Shown: in pieces, positions 61,252 to 64,000 of the stretch
Numbering within the stretch: position 1 is the first letter of the stretch
How the letters are laid out: each line of letters starts with the position of its first letter
Assembly (NCBI GenBank): GCA_036365145.1
Contig: JAEOAD010000048.1
Coordinates: 16,313,001 to 16,377,000 of the forward strand
Reading direction: 5' to 3'
DNA length: 64,000 nucleotides
From: Orientallactaga sibirica
Lineage: Eukaryota > Chordata > Mammalia > Rodentia > Dipodidae
Notes under the pieces: generated by a model
The model's input: the letters and a program-made list of their open reading frames with translations, nothing else
What the model was told of the DNA's origin: nothing
Database searches by the model: none
Made by a program: the position numbers and the translations under genes

Positions 61252-61860
61252 GATTCACCTGTAAGATTAGCTACAAAGTCATCTGGGGCGAGATTAGGAT
61301 TGTCTCTAGGTAACGCTGCATGCAGTGAACAAATCACTTCTGTTGATGTTTCTGTATGTTTAGAAGTAACATGGTCCTGAAGAGATGTTCCAAGCAGCCT
61401 TTTTTTTCTTTATTTTTTATAATAGGGACAAGTATGACAGAATGGCTGTTCTACAGAGAAAGCTTCCCCACCAAGGTACACATCCAAACTACCCTTGCTA
61501 ACATGCACTGAACAGGGAAGTCAGTTGTACCCCTTGTTTCTCTACTTTTACAACAAGATGCACAAAGTGTAATTGTGGCAAGTTAGACATTGAATGTCTA
61601 CAATGCCAAGAATTTCCTTTGGCCATCCATCATAGCTCTTAGAGGCATCATGGCACAGATGGTGGCTGTGCAGCCCCTCCTAAGCTTTGGCTCCCACTCT
61701 ACTCAACTCAGTGCATACTGTGATACTGTGGGCAAGAGACCACTCAGGCAGTAGTGGCTGGGAGATGACTGGGGATTCTTTTTGTCACAGAAATAATCAT
61801 AGTAACAGTAGTTACTTCATAGGATTTAAAGATCCTGGATAAAGTAGGTTTGAGCAAAAA
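61252..61860. other. Low-repeat DNA, possible old retrocopy
   Basis: A T-rich run at 61401-61420 followed by 'tttttataatagggacaagt' could be the reverse of a polyadenylated transcript end, but I see no TSD and cannot name a parent. Confidence 0.3.
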
Positions 61861-61869
61861 AAAAAAAAA

Positions 61870-61945
61870 AAAAGAACAAAGTTGGAGGCTGCACATTCTC
61901 TGATCTCAAAATAAAGCCATCATACTCAAAATAGCATGGTACTAG

Positions 61946-61990
<45 letters not shown>

Positions 61991-62165
61991 TAAAGTCAGT
62001 TGATTTTTTTTTTTAAGATGCCAAGAAAATTCAAAAGGGAAAGGACGGTCATTTCGATAAATAGTTTCTGGAAAACTCCGTATTCACATGCAGAGGCATG
62101 AATCTGAACTTTTCCCAGATACCATAGACAGTTATTAGCAAACAGGATGAAGGACTGAAATGTGG
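61870..62165 (+). mobile_element. LINE-1 ORF2 fragment with CA repeat
   Basis: 'aaagttggaggctgcacatt', 'aatagcatggtactagcata' then, after the CA run, 'aagaaaattcaaaagggaaa' and 'gataaatagtttctggaaaa' match adjacent ORF2 segments. Confidence 0.75.
61949..61986. repeat. (AC)n microsatellite
   Basis: About 19 AC units inside the L1 fragment. Confidence 0.97.
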
Positions 62166-62184
62166 CCGTGGGAACTGTAGAGGG

Positions 62185-62380
62185 GGACAGCTGGGGAGAT
62201 GGCTCAGCGGGTAAGAGCACTTGTTGCAAGTGTGCGAGTCTGAATGGGACTGTCACCCATGTAACCAGCTGGGCATGGTCACGCTGCGCTGCGCTGAGTC
62301 CAGTCAGGTGGGGAGCAGAGACTGGAGAACCACTCGGGCGAGTGAGAGTGGCAAGCTCCTACCACGGATTTTTCATAATT
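62185..62380 (+). mobile_element. B4/ID-like SINE, diverged
   Basis: 'agctggggagatggctcagc', 'gggtaagagcacttgttgca', 'ccagctgggcatggtcacgc', 'ggagcagagactggagaacc' follow the ID-plus-B1 (B4) layout. No clear tail. Confidence 0.65.
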
Positions 62381-62666
62381 TACTTGACAACAGCAATTGA
62401 TCATGAAGCAGCTCATCTCTGACACACCAATGGCCTTGGAGAAACAGAGGGTAGATGTGGACTTCTTCACACTGAGGAGAAAGAGATGGGACTCTCGGTT
62501 CCCCTCGATCCGATGGCTTCCTCACGTCTGCGAATGTAACCCCTAATGTCCAAACCATTGTCTCCTTCCAAGGTTTCAATGGCTTATTTCCTCAGATTCC
62601 TTCTGAAACATATCTGGCAACAATATTAGGTTAAGCTACAGCCTGGCATTGTGTTCCTCATCTTTT

Positions 62667-62900
62667 TTTTTTTTTTTTTTTTTTTGAGGGAGAGAGAGAG
62701 AGAGAGAGAGAGGGAGGAAGAGGCAGAGAGAAAATGGGTGCACTAGGGCCTTTTCAGCCGCTGTGATGTGTGCGCCCCCTTGTGCGTATGTGTGGTATCG
62801 CACCACTTTTGTGACTGGCTATACGTGGGACCAGGAGATTTGAAAAGCGTTCTTAGGCTTCGCCGGCAGACGCTTTAACTGCTAAGCCATCTCTCCAGCC
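62667..62900 (-). mobile_element. B2-like SINE, type II, diverged
   Basis: Reverse copy with a 22-T run and (GA)n. 'gtgcgcccccttgtgcgtat' keeps part of the CTCF-like core. Flanks gttcctcatcttt and attcctcatcttt are the TSD. Confidence 0.9.
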
Positions 62901-63058
62901 TGTATTCCTCATCTTTAATGTGTCACCTTGGACGCAGTATTTTTCTGCATGTGCTCATACATCCACCCGTGCTTTAGTTGCATTTTAATTAGTTGTTCCA
63001 TCACTTGTTAATCTGTTCATCCACTTATTCATACGATGTACTCATAAACGCAAATTCC

Positions 63059-63216
63059 ACGCTGGGCGATATGGCTCACACCTGGAATCCCAGTGCTGGG
63101 GAGGCTGATGCAGGAGGGTTGCCATGAGTTTGAGCCCAATCTAGGCTACTTAATGGATTTCAGGCCAGCCTGGGCTATAGTGTGAGACCCTGTCTTGAGA
63201 AAACACACCAAAAAAA
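63059..63216 (+). mobile_element. Old B1-like SINE
   Basis: 'acgctgggcgatatggctca', 'gtgctggggaggctgatgca', 'agtgtgagaccctgtcttga'. Confidence 0.8.
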
Positions 63217-63497
63217 TCTAACATGTCCACAGATGTTCTCTGTACATATACGTCTACCTACATGACTTGATCCAGCCACATTTGTGGATCCACATATCCG
63301 TTCACTTTCCACATACTTTACATTCTCCATTATTCATCAGTTTTCTTTCCTTTCCAGTACCTTCTCAACCTTTCCTACATTCATGTCTCTTTTCTCTTAG
63401 TAGGCTTTCACTATGTCCATTAATGCATCCATCCATCCTTCCACTCAACCCTTTCCATCCATCCATCCATCCATCCATCCATCCCATTTTCTTACAT
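63217..63497. other. Low-repeat DNA with (ATCC)n
   Basis: C/T-rich. About eight ATCC units at 63457-63485 and a shorter run at 63428-63440. The 170-codon frame starting at 63267 runs from this repeat into a SINE and is not a gene. Confidence 0.6.
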
Positions 63498-63511
63498 TTC
63501 TCTGTCATTTT

Positions 63512-63795
63512 AAAAAAATTATTTTTATTATTTTATTTATTTTTGGAGAGAGACAGAGAGAGAGAGAGAGACAGACAGACAGAGAGGGAGAGGGAGACAG
63601 ATAGAGATGGGTGCACCAGCAGTCTCAGCTGCTGTGAACAAACTCCAGATGTGTGCGCGCCCCCTTTGTGGTCAAGTGCGGCATTGCGCCCTTGTGTCAC
63701 TTTGCATCTGGCTAAACGTGGGACCTGGAGATTGGAACCAGCATTCTTAGGCTTAGCAGGCAGGCGCCTTAACCGCTAAGCCATTTCTCCAGCCC
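63512..63795 (-). mobile_element. B2-like SINE, type II, with 14-bp TSD
   Basis: Perfect direct repeat ttctctgtcatttt at 63498-63511 and 63796-63809. Single B-box segment. CTCF-like site has an extra A (ccacaaagggggcgc on the minus strand). Confidence 0.95.
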
Positions 63796-63879
63796 TTCTC
63801 TGTCATTTTTTGATAAGTTCTCCTGATGTAAACTTGATTGGCAAACCTCTTGCTCTATTCAGCCATCTAGCTACAGGGC

Positions 63880-64000
63880 TATTTTACTCACCTTCTCATT
63901 GCTAGGACAAAGCACGTGACCAAAGTCAGTTGAGGAGAGGAAAGTTTTTATTTTGGTTTACAGTCAGGAACGAGAAGCTCCACGATGGCAGGGGAAAGCA
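63880..64000 (-). mobile_element. MaLR-type LTR, cut by window end
   Basis: 'actcaccttctcattgctag', 'gacaaagcacgtgaccaaag', 'gagaggaaagtttttatttt' match the 3' end of the LTRs at 3262 and 30262. The remainder lies beyond the window. Confidence 0.65.

Noticed and set aside
61401..61620. Possible retrocopied transcript end (minus strand)
   Set aside because: T-rich run and AATAAA-like site present but no target duplication or nameable parent; kept only as a note.
2982..63485. Tandem repeats as CRISPR or satellite arrays
   Set aside because: They are 2- to 5-bp microsatellites with no spacers, in a mammalian genome.
63267..63779. 170-codon frame
   Set aside because: Runs through ATCC repeats into an antisense type II SINE; no domain.

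Overview
The window is a stretch of mammalian nuclear DNA, almost certainly from a rodent, and most of it is transposon-derived. The evidence is dozens of copies of a 7SL-derived B1-type SINE (gccgggcgtggtggcgcacg head, '...gagtgagaccctacctcgaaaa' tail), about as many copies of a tRNA-derived B2-like SINE (head ggctggagagatggcttag, CT-rich 3' part, AATAAA-type tail), ERVL/MaLR LTRs beginning TGTGGTAGTTTGAAT, and several LINE-1 lineages. The exact diagnostic sequence of these B1 and B2-like elements recalls jerboas (Dipodoidea, e.g. Jaculus). That species call is from memory and is the weakest part of the identification.

I found no functional protein-coding exon. The longer open frames are accidents of microsatellites or antisense SINEs. 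The one recognisable gene sequence is a full-length, intronless, disabled copy of ornithine decarboxylase 1 (minus strand, 22187-24342). It has 5' and 3' UTR sequence, an A-rich end and a 14-bp target-site duplication (TSD). It landed inside a LINE-1 3' end and was itself later broken by a young B1 SINE with its own TSD.

Layout: 1-5 kb, L1 3' end, SINEs, MaLR/ERVL LTR pieces and old MIRs. 5.3-8.3 kb, the first large low-repeat block, holding an unidentified 311-bp polyadenylated insertion. 8.3-11.2 kb, several L1 pieces including an ORF2 end. 11.2-21.4 kb, dense SINEs, an L1 3' end with a 19-bp TSD, a solo MaLR LTR, a MER5-like DNA transposon remnant and a 350-bp polypyrimidine tract. 21.4-25 kb, the nested L1/ODC1/B1 locus. 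25-35.4 kb, L1, LTR and SINE mixture. 35.4-38.4 kb, a low-repeat block with conserved-looking sequence. 39.5-40.3 kb, an LTR with its own promoter and polyA signals. 43.3-44.3 kb, MaLR internal sequence plus LTR. 46.8-50 kb, L1, LTR and a recent 513-bp tandem duplication. 51.2-52.1 kb, low-repeat sequence with a perfect RFX/X-box-like dyad. 52.9-57.6 kb, several L1 ORF2 fragments and an older duplication. 58-64 kb, SINEs, an IAP-like LTR, a half tRNA-Val remnant and an L1 fragment with a CA microsatellite.

Nothing here works as an operon or pathway. Any live function would be regulatory: candidate conserved noncoding blocks, and a B2-like SINE subfamily carrying a near-perfect CTCF core motif in five intact copies. 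I did not find a new coding or defence system. The most interesting items are the CTCF-bearing SINE subfamily (some copies with a duplicated Pol III B box), the nested retrogene chronology, the tandem duplication, and the unidentified polyadenylated insertion.
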